The notes: a model not told the origin generated them from the letters alone. Counted from the stretch's first letter, positions 11,988 through 25,233 are shown. The stretch is 64,000 nt of DNA from Hymenoscyphus infarciens (GCA_001414345.1 LLCB01000195.1:1-64000); one strand, 5' to 3'. Made by a program: numbers and translations.

Positions 11988-14938
11988 CACTCTCCTGGAC
12001 TGGTGAAGATTGAATCTGAAATACTTGTATTCTTATTTTGTTTATAAAATATCGGATTTCTGTAAAGATTCATCATCCCTCTTCCTCCTTCAGTATTTCT
12101 GATCAGATGAATCATTTCTCCAAATGCCCCCTCGTCTCGGCTCTCGTTCATTGGTCTTCAATCCCGCAAGCTGGAATCTCGATATCGTGAGAGACATCCC
12201 GCCTTCTATTGGAGGAGTTTAAGATTTCCGGACTTGAGATGTTAGAGTCGTATCAAAAGGCACAATGGTCTAACCAACCAACCAACAATACCAATGGCCG
12301 TGGTGTATGCCGAATGAGGAGTATCCGATCACGAATTTTGTGAGGAGAAAGAGAATCTCTTTAATTAAAGTATATCATTTCCGGGTCGCCAATAGCGCAA
12401 GAAACGCCCAAAATTCGTTTCATGTTAGAACTCCACCCACCTTCGATTTGAGGTTGCACAACCATCTCAAGTCGATCTCATCTCAGTTGCAAGAAAGTCG
12501 GATTATGTCACCACTTGGAGATCTTCAACAATTCCTTTGTTCCAGACGACGCCGCAGACGAAGCTCAAGAACTCTGAGCGAAGCTTAACATCACCTCATA
12601 AGCCCTAAAATCACTAGGGAATTGCTCGGAATCAAAGAAGCTTGGAGAGGAGAGAATCTCCTCGGTCAGAGGCTTGACCTATTGAAATAAATGTATTTTC
12701 ACTGGTCGTCGAAATAATTCAAGAGTGGAGCCCAAAAATGATGTGCTAATGGGCGCTTTTGCCTGCATATTTCACCATATTAGGGGGCTCCTATTGGCTG
12801 TGTGGCAACGGAGAAGCGAACAAGCTCGGCTTGCCCCGAGGGGGGGTTGCGGTGGTTCGGGAAGGCAAGACCCCTCCAAGATTTGTCCTATCGAGATTTG
12901 CTTTGACTCTTTCAATGTCTTGTTTGCAGCGTAGAATGAATGTGAGCTCAATAACCTCAATGGACTTGCAAAATGGCTACTGTTTCGGATACGGAATGCG
13001 GAATGGCATTGCGATTGAGATTGTAGATCCTGCTGCAATCAGTTCGCCTATACGATGTTGTCGTTGGGACCTTACAGACTGGTCGAGATTTGACCTAAAC
13101 GGAGGTTGAAGCCGGTTTTGGTACATTGGTAGAGGCAGGTGACTGCTTACCAAAACATGGGAGTTTCCAGATTGGCTGAGTTGAAGTGTTCGATAAAGAG
13201 CTAGATCAGGCTATCTTCAACCCATATCGTGTTGTTTTCTGATCTGGGATTTCTCCGTTTGACAGATTTCTGACTCGCGGAATTCGGATGGGAACTTGGC
13301 CTGCAATATGTCACGCATCTTTCTAAACTCTCCCCGCGCTTTTAGCGATTAGGGTTTTCTCAGTGATTTCCATGATTTTGATTTGATTTGGGTTGTGAGT
13401 TGGACGGGAGTTGGAGCAGTTCCACCTAGTGACCCGGGTGAAATGGCGTGCGCGCTAGGCCTCGGCTAGCGAGATGGTTTTCGCATTTTAGCGGGTTCCT
13501 CATCCACACTGACGTTCATCAACAGAGATCGCAAACAATTCCCCATCTTTCATCTGGGATTAACTAAGCTATTTCATGTCTAATTCCAACCCGGATAGAA
13601 ATAGAAGCGTAAGTCGCATACGGGGATAGTCGAGGATCCTTGGCTGTTCGTTCTGCACTGTGCTTTGCCGCTCCAAACCCACTCCTCTGGCTATCCCTCT
13701 CCTCAGTGCTCACCTCTTCTCTCTTTCCTTTTTGCACACTTGCCTGAGCATTCATCGTCCCTCCAAACACTCCCAAATCACAAGGAGAGGTATCTCCTTT
13801 ATTCACCTGTATCTACCATCACCTCAACCTCCGTCTCTCAACATCACATAAGACTCCATTTTCTCGACAAGTCCCTCGCCAAACCACCTTCTGTGTCTCC
13901 AAGTATCACCACCTCAACTCTACCAGACACTCTAGACCAAACCTCCAAGGTCTCAAACACACACCACCGACCACTTCACGTCGTCGCCCAACTCCCTTGA
14001 AGGTCAGCCTCGACTCCATATCTCGAACCAGCCCAGTGGAACGGGAGATCATCAGCAGCCATACGGGTACGGTACTGTACACGGTAGCACAAAAGTATTT
14101 TAAGCCAGATCCAGAAAAAGGTCACGAAGTTCTTCTCTCAGGGTCCGTCCGGTCCAAACGATCAATCCCCGTCCTCCATGTGAGCATTTCCCCATCCATA
14201 CCTAGACCTATACCCAGGTCGCTCCGTATTGCATTGCACCATTTCTACTCCCTGCACTCGACGCTCGCTATTCCTATTCAAAAAAACACTCTGGTCCCGT
14301 GCCTTTTGTTCCCATAACCAAACCTCCATTCGTCTGCTTTCTTTCCTTTTCCTCTTGTCGTTCAAGCCGATATCCCAATTGTCTCAACAGCCATCAAGCG
14401 TTGCGCGGCTATTGGATTATCCTGCCTCCGGCTCCTCCTCTCCTCCTCTCCTCCCCCTAGTCACTCGGACAAATCACCATCGTCCATTCCAAGCACGCAA
14501 TTTATTGGTGGCGGTCCTCATCCTAGACCACTTCCCCAGGCCGCAAGCACCATTACTTATCAGCATCTCTTAGACTTCGGGGCGTTTTTGCTTTTCAGCC
14601 TTTGGAGAAGCGGAGTTCTTGCCTTCCTTACCACGCGGGAAGACCCTTCGATCATTGCCGTGCCCGCCCCGCCCCGCCTCCTTGGTACTCTATCTCGGAC
14701 GCGCCTCGACCCTAGGCGAGCTCTCCTTTGAGAGTATATGAGTGTCGTGCTCCCGTCGCCTCCCAAGAACTTCCCATTTTCCAAGTCCTTGGTACTCACA
14801 TCTGCCAACCTGCAGTCTCCCAATCTCTTTCACGGCAGTTTCCCACGTGGACGACGACAACCAGTCAGCCGTATCACCACATCCTCGACTTGGAGTAATA
14901 CGACCTAGGCCAAGGCCACACTACTCACCAAACTCAAC
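11988..14938. other. long intergenic / 5' leader region of the sulfate permease
   Basis: No gene could be supported. From about 13640 to 14930 the plus strand is strongly pyrimidine-rich (long CT/CCT runs), which is common in promoters and 5' untranslated leaders of well-expressed filamentous-fungal genes. Frames seen there are low-complexity S/P/T/L strings produced by this composition. A CACGTG core sits near 14845, about 90 bp before the permease ATG. Confidence 0.5.
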
Positions 14939-17594
14939 ATGGCAGCCAAGGTTGGCCATGGGCTTGCCAAAGTGCTCGGCATAAAGCTTCATTATCGCAA
15001 TGAACTCAGTGAGGAAATTCGCCGTGGAGAGTCGGTCTTCTCCTCCCAGACTGCCGGGGCCTATGTGGAGGAGGAGCCAAGAAGTATTGAATGGGTGCAA
15101 GATACGCTCCCAAGTGGTCCGGAATTGATCGAATACGGCAAATCACTCTTCCCATTTATGCACTGGATCGGCTCCTACAATATCCAATGGCTCATTGGTG
15201 ATCTCGTCGCTGGTGAGTTTGCCCCGAGAAATTCACAAGCATCATGGCCACACCATGCTAACCTTCCAACAGGTATCACCATTGGGGCTGTGGTTGTCCC
15301 CCAAGGAATGGCATATGCTGTTCTCGCAGGATTGAAACCCCAATACGGGCTCTACTCTTCGTTCATGGGTGTACTTGTTTACTGGTTTTTCGCTACCTCC
15401 AAAGATATCACCATCGGTGTAAGTCCGCACTCATCCCATCCCGAGTAACCACTAACATCTTGTGTAGCCTGTCGCTGTCATGTCAACCTTGGTTGGCCAG
15501 ATTGTTGCTAGAGCAGCAAAAAGCCACCCAAAAGTGCAAGGCCATGTTCTAGCCTCATCTTTAGCTGTCATTGCTGGATGTATCATCACTGCCATTGGGC
15601 TTTTGCGTCTGGGATGGATTGTCGACTTGATTCCCCTGGTCTCCATCTCCGCTTTCATGACGGGATCTGCCATCAGCATCGCAGTTGGCCAGGTTCCATC
15701 CTTGATGGGTATTGCTAAGCCCGGTTTTGACCCCAGAGGTGTTACATACAGGGTCTTCATTGACACTCTAAAATACCTCCCAAGAACCAAACTGGACGCA
15801 GCAATGGGTCTCACGGCCTTGACGCTGCTATACCTCATTAGATTCGCCTGCACATTCATGGCCAAGAAGCAGCCACATCGCCAAAAGACATATTTCTTCC
15901 TTTCAACTCTTCGCACCGCCTTTGTTATTTTGCTATATACCATGATCAGTTGGTTGGTAAACCGCCACCATCGCGCGAAGCCTCTTTTCAAGATTCTCTC
16001 AACCGTCCCCCGAGGTTTGTACAACACTGTTACCCTTTTTTAATGGACCCCTACTGACATCACCCAAGGATTCAAAGCTGCGGCCGTTCCAACAGTCAAT
16101 TCCGATCTAATCAGCGTTTACGCTAGCGAGTTGCCAGCAACTATCATCGTTCTCTTGATTGAGCACATCGCCATCGCAAAGTCTTTCGGTCGTGTCAACA
16201 ACTATATTATCAACCCCTCCCAGGAAATGGTTGCTATTGGCGTTACAAATATTCTCGGCCCTTTCCTAGGTGGTTACCCAGCAACTGGATCCTTCTCTCG
16301 AACTGCTATCAAGTCCAAAGCCGGTGTAAGAACCCCATTCGCTGGTGTTATTACGGCTCTTGTTGTCCTTTTGGCTATCTATGCTCTGCCAGCAGTTTTC
16401 TTCTACATCCCAAATGCTTCTCTATCTGCCGTCATTATTCACGCTGTTGGTGATTTGATTACTCCTCCAAACACTGTGTATCAATTCTGGCGTGTTTCGC
16501 CATTGGAGGTCCCTATCTTCTTCGCTGGTGTGTTTGTCACCATCTTCTCAAGTATTGAAAATGGTATATACACTACTATCTCTGCATCGTTTGCCATTCT
16601 CATTTTCCGAATTTGCAAAGCCAGAGGTCGATTCCTAGGTAAAGTCAAGGTTCACTCATTGTCTGACAACCAAATTATCGGAAACGATTCCCGACCCTTA
16701 CTCTCTGGACCTAACAATGGTACATTTGCCAAATCTGGTGGCGCTCACGAGGATGCTTTGTCTCGAAACATCTTTCTTCCCATTGATCATGGTGACGGAT
16801 CTAACCCGGATATCGAAGTCATGGAACCTGCCCCAGGTATTATCATTTATCGTTTCTCGGAAGGCTTCAACTACCCCAACGCCAACCATTACCTCGATCA
16901 ACTTACAGGCCATGTATTCGCAACAACCCGAAGAACAAATCCCAATGCATACAAGCGAAGAGGCGATCGACCATGGAATGACCCCGGACCAAGACTTGGT
17001 AAAGCAGAAGCAGATCACTCCGAACGTCCCATCCTCAAAGCAATCATCCTCGATTTCAGTTCCGTCAACAATGTCGATATCACATCCGTCCAACAACTCA
17101 TCGATGTCCGAAACCAACTTGATAAATACACCGCTCCATCTGTCGTCGACTGGCATTTCACCTCCCTCAACAACCGATGGACTAAACGTGCTTTGGTCAG
17201 TGCTGGATTTGGATACCCTACTGTTTCGCCTCAAGAAGGAGCAGTTCACCGCTGGAAACCAATCTTCTCCGTCTCCGAACTTGGTGGACCAGATTCCGCA
17301 GCTGAAATCGCAGAAATTACCGCCAACGAAAAGGAAATCGCCGAACGCCAACGCGAGTCTTCCAAACACGCTCACGCTGAGGGTATCAACCGCACTTCTC
17401 AGGAGAGTCTGTCAAGCTCGAGTGATATCAAGGGTGGAGCAAAGACCTCGATTAGACGTGCTGCTGTGGTCAATGGATTGAACAGACCATTGTTCCACAT
17501 CGACCTTACCAGTGCTTTGCAGAGTGCAATTGCGAATGTGGAGGCGAGACCACCTGTTGTTCTTCCAGGACACGATGAGCCAATCTCGGTATAA
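14939..17594 (+). CDS. sulfate permease, SulP family with C-terminal STAS domain
   Basis: Four exons (14939-15212, 15273-15418, 15468-16014, 16069-17594) give 830 aa. The phases agree and the start is the ATG in AACATGGCAGCC. The N-terminal ~90 residues are cytosolic. Then come the SulP membrane segments: WLIGDLVAGITIGAVVVPQG with MAYAVLAGLKPQYGLYSS, the classic sulfate-transporter signature region. Further segments follow, including GPFLGGYPATGSFSRTAIKSKAG. The STAS domain (about residues 560-740) includes AIILDFSSVNNVDITSVQQL. It would import sulfate (and possibly selenate or chromate) at the plasma membrane for cysteine and methionine synthesis. Length and order match Neurospora CYS-14 and yeast SUL1/SUL2. 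In fungi such genes are usually under sulfur repression. I did not find a convincing CYS3-type site. Confidence 0.95.
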
Positions 17595-18114
17595 AGATTG
17601 ATAGATGGAATGGAGAGAAGGGCGTTTCGCCGTAATTGTAATTTGAAATTGTCTCCTTTTTGAGATTTGGGTTTATGGGATAGATATGATACCCACCGTT
17701 CTTTTTTGAATGTCATTTTCTTCGCCTTCCTTCTTGCTGGTTGGGGTGCAAAATGCAGTATTTCAATGCGCCTTGCCTTGTATTCACATACAGTACAGAT
17801 GTGTTTCTTCGCTTTTATTAAATGTTTTCCTATACTAGTTTGCCTAAATGTGTCGTAATCACTCCGAGCCATCATCCCGAGAAGGGCTATCAAGGAACTT
17901 TGCTCAAACTTTTCAATTGACGCAATAGTGATGCTATAGTACACTAACTTCCTCCCTCTCTCCCCCTCTCCTGCTGCCTCCACCCACACCACACCCCTCT
18001 ACCACATCCCTCCCGACTATCCCATCCGTTCCATAGGTGTTGTGTTACTTTCCTACCTTCAATTTCTACCTTTTCTTCAACGCCAAACATCCTACAACTC
18101 ACTATTCTCGACAC
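17595..18114. other. convergent intergenic region (3' UTRs)
   Basis: Lies between the tails of the sulfate permease (+) and the cysteine-rich secreted protein (-). It has T-rich stretches such as 17640-17720 and no coding signal. Confidence 0.5.
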
Positions 18115-19305
18115 TCACAAAATTATCCCAACACCCAACCCCAAACCAACCATCTCCAACAACATGCCACCCCATCCGAACCTCTTCATCGAGTTTCCTG
18201 CCCCCTTGAAATCATTCGCAGCTGTACTCCCACCCTTCACACCAGTCGTCGTCGAATTGGCTTTCCCGCTTCCACTTCCCGTCGCAGTCCCATTCCCATT
18301 CCCATCCCCACTCCCCCCACCACTCACAGCTGAACTACTACTTGTGGCGGCAGCGGCAGCGAATTTATCCAATATCATACTTGAGGAAGAGGGGGCAGGG
18401 ATGGATAGGGGATCAATTACTGTTGCTGTTGTTGAGGAGAGGGTTGAGGATGTGAGGGTCGTTGTTTGGGATGTGGTGCTTGTTTTTGCGGTTTGCTCTG
18501 AAGGGGAAGATGTGGATGTGGATGTGGCGGCAGGTGAGAGGGAGAGGGTGGTGGTTGAAGAGCTGGATGGGGTTGGTGAGAGAGAGAAGGAGAGGCGGGT
18601 TGCGCATGTGCTGGGGGATTCGCCCTGTGAGGGGAGGGTGTTGTTAGTTTTCTGGGGTTTTGGTGGTGGAGAGAGGGGTGCAAGGCTTTTTTTTTTTTGG
18701 AATGAGGGGTTGGGGGTGAGAAGGAGGATAGGCACGAGGTGTGAGAAGGGTGTGAGTCGGGCTTGTGAAGAGGTAGAAGGGTGAGAATCGAGGATAATGA
18801 GTGACGAGGTGGAAGCGAAGCGAGGGGAGGGAGAAGGGAGTGCCTTACATTATGACAACAATACCCCTTGGTCGGCGCACAGAAATCTCCAGCTTTGCAA
18901 TACCCGTTGTCTAATGGACAGCATGACTATTTTTTTTTGCTATGGTTAGCAATCAATTCACATTCGTCCATCCTATCTTCCTTCCCTCATCCGCCACGCC
19001 ATTTCTCGAATTTTTGGGAAGCCCTTCTTTACATGACTAAATGATGAACTCACCTCCCCCTTGGTGGGATCATAGCAATACCTACTAACTCCCTCCTCCC
19101 CGCAAGTTATTGACCCCCCTCCATAGGTAGCGTGACAACTCTCGTATTGGCGTCTCAATTTCGGATTTGGTGTTAGTCCCAAAGCGAGGGATCTTTGATT
19201 CTTCGGGTTTATGATGGGGGAGAAGAGTGTGTTTGTTGCGGCGGTGATGAAGGGTGTGAGTGTGAGTGTGAGGAGGAGAAGGAGAGGTAGAGTTAGATTT
19301 CTCAT
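18115..19305 (-). CDS. secreted cysteine-rich, Ser/Thr-rich protein with hydrophobic (GPI-type) C-terminus
   Basis: Three exons (19305-19054, 18926-18849, 18624-18115) join in phase 0 to give 279 aa. The N-terminal MRNLTLPLLLLLTLTLTPFITAA is a strong signal peptide. A cysteine-rich module follows with the spacing C..YGGGSITCGEEGVSRYCYDPTKGE, then SCCPLDNGYCKAGDFCAPTKGYCC, then CCHNGESPSTCA. This recurring module is found in many fungal extracellular proteins. The rest is a low-complexity S/T/A/G stalk ending in a hydrophobic tail (MLLEMVGLGLGVGIIL), the layout of a GPI-anchored wall protein. The middle exon encodes only 26 residues and holds most cysteines. It could act at the cell wall or as a secreted effector. 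Function is unknown. Confidence 0.75.
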
Positions 19306-20724
19306 GGTGCTGGTTTAGGAATGCTGCTGAGAAAAAGTGCTTTGGAGGAAATAGGGGGAGGTGAGCGATAGATGTATGGATGGCTCTGATTGGAAATCTC
19401 GTGATGGCGAGAGGGGTGGTGAAGGAGTGTGGGTGAAGTTGGGTGGTGGCTGAAGAAGGAGGGTGAAGAAATTGCTGACTAGCAGCTTTCCATTTGGAAA
19501 GAGGGTTTATCTTATATCCAACTTTTCTATCGAAAGGGAGTTTCCCTTTCACCGATCGACCACGGATGAGGATGCAGTTGCTGCACCTCCATAATCGTTC
19601 CTCCTGAATCCATGTGAGGATGGGATTGATAGATGGTGACGAGGAATGTAGTAGATATAATGGCAATAACAGTAAAAAGGGCGAACAAACTATTGCGACG
19701 GTGACAATGATGGAGGGCAAGAAAATAATCTTGAGTCTTGAAAGGGATAATGGTGAAATATTGACCCTAGATATTGAAATCCTTGCTTCGCTTAGCGATA
19801 AGGGGTTCGGTTTTCGACGGGTGGGAGTCTGAGGATGTATACAGGATTACAAAACTTCTTTCAGTACAACCAGAGGTATTTTTACGCGGGGTGTTCATTA
19901 CGGCGTTGATTAGAAAGGAGCTTATATGGTGCGCGTTGGGAAGGGAAGTGTGTTTTGAGGTCACCTGATGCCTATCTATTACTTTTGCACTTTGTGTTTG
20001 AGGCAAAGGGAGGAATATAATCCTTTAGATCCATCGTGGCAATTTACTAAAGCACTATCTTTTCTCAGCGAAGCTTGTCTGAGGAGATATATTGATATTG
20101 TTGTATCACGTGTCGTGGGTTAGCTAGAACCTTCAGTCTTACTTTTATACACAGCTATATATTGACATTACGGTTTATGTCATTTAGTTCTTGCTTTCTA
20201 GCTTCTCATAATAAATTATAAGATGTGATATTATTCTACGGGGAGTTAGAGATTTAGTTATGAAATTATCCGTAGTATAAGAATAGTAGTGATTGCTCTC
20301 CGGCACTATCCTACCTTACTACGCGTGATACTCTCGGATAATTAAGAAAAGGTGTTTGTTCTTCTAAACCGTTTCCCCTTGATTAGATAAAATTCTTCTA
20401 ACCATTTAGCACAATACTTAAAGACTCCTCAATCGCCGCAAAGGAAGCCGTCTTTGGAGCATAGAGCGAAAAAGGACTATAACATGAGATAGTCCCGGGG
20501 TCTTTAGGAGACCCAATTGTTTATTCATTCAATAAACCACTCTCAAGATCTATATTGTTTCTTCTTGCAGTTCTCCTATTCCCCCGTCCCTCTCCATACC
20601 CATCAGACTCGAAAATTCTGAAAAGATATATAAACAAGCCGCTTAAGAAGTACCCAAACTTTCCCCTTCGCAAGCTGCCTACACCAGGTCCCTCCCATAC
20701 CAAGACGTCAAATAAATAGGCGTC
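19306..20724. other. upstream/intergenic region with a lone TATCACGTG site
   Basis: No supported coding sequence. Promoter of the secreted protein gene lies at the left end. A TATCACGTG motif is at 20104-20112. The sequence becomes AT-rich to the right. Confidence 0.45.
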
Positions 20725-21024
20725 TTAGTAGCAGCATGGCAATACTCCGGGTATTCTTTTGAGAGGCGAAACGACTAGAATCCAATCCTCCACGGTAACA
20801 GGTTTGAGATCGACTCCGTGGGCAACTCTGGAGAGTTGTATGGCTTCTTTTCGTTGGCTCTTTCAATTAGCCATTTCTAGGTTCCGAGGCCGAGAAGAAC
20901 CTTTAGAATCTCTTTGATTATGTTGGCCCTGATTTCTCTTTGGGGCTCCCTCAAGATCTTTGACAGGTCCCTCCGAGTCTTTCTCCATCCCTCAAGTTTC
21001 TCTGATTGTCGTTTCGATATCCAT
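20725..21024 (-). pseudogene. short degraded ORF remnant
   Basis: The minus strand from ATG at 21024 reads about 100 codons in one frame with natural-looking hydrophilic sequence (KDSEGPVKDLEGAPKRNQGQ and EAIQLSRVAHGVDLKPVTVE). It is broken by two in-frame TGA codons and ends in TAA at 20725. Surroundings are AT-rich. The family is not recognised. Confidence 0.3.
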
Positions 21025-21124
21025 GGTTTTGGCGCTTTTCTGGCTTCAAGCGTGAGAAGGAGTATCGAGATTTCCTAGAAATGACATAAGAACTAAGTTC
21101 TTCTATCTGTTATATTACTAACTA

Positions 21125-21600
21125 TTAGTCTACGTAATATACAAGGTAAACCGTTGTACTAGAAAGGCCTATATAGTAAAAGTTTACTTAAAATAACTAC
21201 TCATTAGTAGTATTTTAACTGATAGCATAAATATAGCATAGACCTTGTAAATATCAGCTAGTTATATAGCTCTAATATTATATATTCTCTAACTAAGACT
21301 AGATTAGGCTTATAATAATTATAAGATTTAAATATTAGACGACTACGAATAAAGTACTCTACTAGCTTTAGTCTATATAAGGTCAACTGTTATATCAGAG
21401 GATCTATAAGATAAAAGTTTATCTAAAATAACTATTAAAGAGTATATTTTAACTAATAGTATATATAAAGCGAACTCTGTGAATATCAGCTAGTCATATA
21501 GCTCTAATATTACATATTAAAAGTATTGTCGTCAGTTTTATATAATATTAACTCTGTATTTCTTTGTTATAGCTATATACTACTCTCCGGAAATAGTATC
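21125..21600. repeat. AT-rich tandem duplication, two copies of ~235 bp
   Basis: Ordered blocks recur about 232-240 bp apart. ATCAGCTAGTTATATAGCTC at 21253 recurs as ATCAGCTAGTCATATAGCTC at 21485. TAAAAGTTTACTTAAAATAA near 21177 recurs as TAAAAGTTTATCTAAAATAA near 21413. Differences are mostly transitions, consistent with RIP of duplicated DNA. Confidence 0.65.
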
Positions 21601-22132
21601 TTAAAAATTATCTATATAACTCTCTTTGTTCCTTGTTTTTTCAGCTTGTATAAAACTTGATTCCTTCGTTACTTCCTGTGTTACGGTAACACCACCTTTT
21701 CTTTTGCCATCGTTTCATTCTAATATCTAGCTTAGAGATAATACGGCGAAGTGCTTTATCGTATCAGTATTCACAATGCCGCCTATTGATTACGCCCAGT
21801 GTTATGGCCCCTTGTATATTCCGATTCCTATTAGATTTCCCACGCTTGTACCTGGAAAAAATGAAGGCCAAAAAGAGAAAATAGCTGCGCAGAGGAAAAC
21901 ATTTAGATTGCCAACACATGAACTTATTGAGTAGGTGTTCTCTAAATTGTTTTTCCACTTTGAGTTGTTTCAAGAGCATTGGGACTTTATCTTCACCTCA
22001 GACTACTCATTTTCTCCTTAATTTCCTCAAATATACCTCTATAGATAGCAAGACTAATTCCGAATTAATAAATAGCCGTAAGAGAATGAGAACTACACCG
22101 TTCGTAATATTAATATAATCTAATGCGACGTT

Positions 22133-25020
22133 TACAGTGGATATTCATAGCGATAGAAATTTAAAACCTGCAACGCTCGGGAACCCTATAGGGCCTCTTT
22201 TTCAGAAAGAACGCTGGCTCACTAAGGAAACCCTCGGAGAGCTAAAGGGTTTTAAACTCTACAAAAATCCCCGACAAGATTTACCCTCTATGAACGATGC
22301 TTGGCCCTTGCCTTAGTGAGTACCCAGTCTCTCTCTGATTAAAAAGTCTCTTTTGGGTTAATCCTAGAGCTGAGACATTATTCCTTCTCGAAATTCCTAC
22401 AACGGTCCCGGAGAACCTTAAGCACTCTACTCCTTAGATACTCCGAAAGAAGTATACTGATTCCCGAGAGCCTGTAGTGAGGGGAACTGGGAAGCTAACA
22501 ATCCAGAGCTTTGGAAAGTTTTAGAGCCCAGTCTACGACTTGCAGAAAGGATGTTGATGTGTTCACAGACACTACAATATGAAGAAGCGTGATGGTCACA
22601 TATCAAACCTTGTCAATAAGTACAACACAAAGTTTGGCTTTATGAACAGAAATGAGCACCCCCTCACCCCTGATGAAAGCGACACATCGAGTCATAGTTC
22701 CTATGGAGAAACTAATTCAATGCGTAAAAGAAAGGTGCCTAAAGAGGAGAAACGCACGCGGGCCCTTGGAAAAGTTACAATCTGGCTCAATGTGATCACA
22801 CTTGAAGTGGGTATTCTCCGAGTCATTTTCTCCTTCTTCGGGTCAGGGTCTGTCCCCTCAGACAACTCAGTTCCCTTACTTCTAACCCTGTTTCCTCCAC
22901 ATCCTCCTCAAACATACGCGAAGTGGTCATTACTCTCGGGTATTTAATTTAAACAGCTATTCCGACACAATTGTAAACATTGTTCCAGAGAATTTCGGAG
23001 AATCAAGAGACCAACCTTTCAATTCTCCTAGACCTTCTCGAACAATGATCTCCCTCAATTCAAGTAGTTCCACGCACTTTGAAGCTTATACATAAACAGC
23101 GTCTCTTTTATAATAAACCACAGATATTACCTGAAATGGAGACCTTTGGCGTCCAATTTTCCATGGCTCAAACACTTGTCCACGAAGGTAGGTTTCTCCA
23201 CTTGTTTCATTTCAGGGAGGTTGAGACTTCTGTTTTCTCCCAAGACATCCTTTTACCCTTCGACGCTCCGACTGATTGGCATAAATGGCAATTCCTGACT
23301 CGGATATTTTACACAGTCATACATGCATTCTTCCTGTCGATGTGTGAACAGTTAAAGCTTGACGAGAGTACAGAGATATCTTGTTACTTACAAGGTATGC
23401 CCATTGCCGAGCGTGGGCATGAATGGGCCTCTGCAGTAAGTTCATATCCTCTGACCTTCCTAGTAATGCTATGAGAACTACGCTGACAATTTTCAAAGGT
23501 TTTTGGTTCTGGGGGTTACGAACCACTTTTCCCTATAACCAAAAGTAAAGGTAAAAGAGGATATTTTGGGTGGATGGCATATAGTTGGCCACACCTGTAT
23601 GTAAATTTTCCCCCTTGTTCCCTTGTTTAAAGTCCCTCGATGAGTGACCGCGTGCAAGTTTTATCCTTACTGACTGCTCTCGGCTCCTGGGTCAATGACA
23701 GAAACGGATGCTAATTTGTTGCAGTGGGTATTCCGAGCATCAGCTGTGGAACCAATACTTACTTGCAAGCCCAACCCTCCCCACAGAAAGAGAATGGTCA
23801 TTTTATACGGTTGATATGTTAGAAGGCTTACAACAAGAGGAATTTTGGGTTAGTAACTATAGAAAACTTCACGGTCAATTTGCTGCTACTATTTCCAGGA
23901 GATCGGAGTAAGAAAATATGGACTGAAGGCTTATTTCAAGTCCACCTCTGCTGTTCGGTTTGTAAACAAATATTATATGACGAAAGATTCTCAAGGAGAA
24001 GACACTGTGGCCCAGGATGAGAAATCTACTTTAGGTACAACAAGTCGGGTTTCCAGGAATTCATCAACGAGGTCAAGCAGAATCTCTACGAGTTGAACAT
24101 GAAATAAGCGGAACTTTCCGCTGAAGAAAGAGGAATTGCCCGCTGGTTTGATGATTTCCTTAAGAGAACTATAGCATTAGACGCATTTTGGAACGTACAA
24201 CATAGAGAACTAAAGCGAGAACTCCTAGCAACTACGAGGGGGGATAGCGACCACGTCATGGTCCCGTTAACGGCTGCGATAACAGCTCATGAAAAATCCG
24301 TTATGTAAGTCCAAAGACTCGTGGCAATCTCTGCTGTTTTAGAACTCTAGCAAAGACGTAACTTGATACTGGTATTTTGGGATTAGTTCTATTATAACTT
24401 TCGAGTCGTCGGAAGTCAACATAATCCCCAATTTCCAACCTCATCGCGAAACTCTCCTAGTCTGGAACCAAGGCACGAGAGTATTTCTCCGACAATTTCT
24501 CGACAAGCTACTCTCCGAAAATAAGGAATCCGTTGATGTTAAGGACCTCCTCTTGTGCCTAGAAGACTCCCGAATGCTTCTAGTGCAGCCGGCAGAGACA
24601 GAGGCGGGTCACATGAAGGAACTCAAAGTGGCCTTCGAGGAAGCAATCTCGGGAGACCTCGTTGGCTCTCGTCTTGACGAATTACTGAGTGATGACGGAA
24701 TCAGTGAATTTGAACGCTGCTGCGCCATTATTATTGGTTGTGGGATCTCATCAGAACCTTCGTCAAAATTAGTAGAGAAAATTAGTGACGCATATGATGA
24801 TTTGGACAGATTAGGTGGGCAAAATGCTCGGGAGTTATGCCCTCTAGCGTGGAAAAATTAAATTGGAAAATGGCTTCAATTGGCTCAAAGAGTGAGGAAC
24901 AGGGTTAAGCGACGACCCGAGGAGCGTTCAAGTGCCCGGTCAACGCTAGGAGTCAATTTTCCCAACGTGGAAAATTCCACAGCTACTCTGAGTGACTCTG
25001 AGACTAGTGAGTCCAAATAG
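22133..25020 (+). pseudogene. large multi-exon fungal gene inactivated by stops and frameshifts
   Basis: Natural-looking exons lie in order on the plus strand: about 22133-22315 (GFKLYKNPRQDLPSMNDAWP), 22490-22580 (ANNPELWKVLEPSLRLAERM), 22579-22830 and 23089-23435 (MPIAERGHEWASA). These continue with 23500-23597 (GYFGWMAYSWPHL), 23730-23847 (SEHQLWNQYLLASPTLPTER), 23901-24035, 24036-24304 (SAEERGIARWFDDFLKRTIA) and 24390-25020. Several join with proper donors and acceptors, for example GTAAGT after WASA and GTTAGT after QQEEFW. The frame is broken by TAA in ELNMK-stop-AELSAEE (about 24105) and TAA in AWKN-stop-IGKW (about 24859). Both are consistent with CAA-to-TAA. A frame change is also needed near 24030 and stops occur near 23090. 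The product would have been roughly 750-900 aa. The family is not recognised. Confidence 0.55.
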
Positions 25021-25129
25021 AGTCATTTTCTCTTTAATTTCTTCGATTTTATCTACAGGTAGTCTTATAAACCCGTCAGTTGCACCATGCAGACGCGTGA
25101 ATCCCATAATAGTGCCCCAAAACTTAGCT

Positions 25130-25233
25130 TTTACAGTCCAAGTATGGGCCAAATCGGTCTTACTTTGAGCTCTCGGAGTAACACGGCGTAGAGTAGAGTA
25201 CTACGCTACACTCTACTGACTCATTTCTCACGC
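25130..25233. mobile_element. fragment related to the hAT-type MITE at 59.1 kb
   Basis: Shares CAAATCGG..GAGCTC.CGG with the left half of the 59140-59529 element. It also has dense GTAGAGTAGAGTACTAC / ACTCTACTG subterminal repeats and a right terminus TCTCACGCTG like that element's GCTCACGCTA. No target duplication or intact left end is seen, so it is a truncated or internally deleted copy. Confidence 0.45.

Noticed and set aside
13660..14573. Several overlapping plus-strand frames of 60-114 codons upstream of the sulfate permease
   Set aside because: They arise from a pyrimidine-rich leader (S/L/P/T strings) in different frames and do not splice into a product.
16698..17481. 225- and 254-codon frames on both strands inside the sulfate permease
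   Set aside because: Shadows of the STAS-bearing last exon, which has clear family motifs in its own frame.
18164..18784. 206-codon plus-strand frame
   Set aside because: It is the complement of the Ser/Thr-rich third exon of the secreted protein; its V/E/G-rich composition is a shadow, and the minus-strand reading has a signal peptide and matching splice sites.
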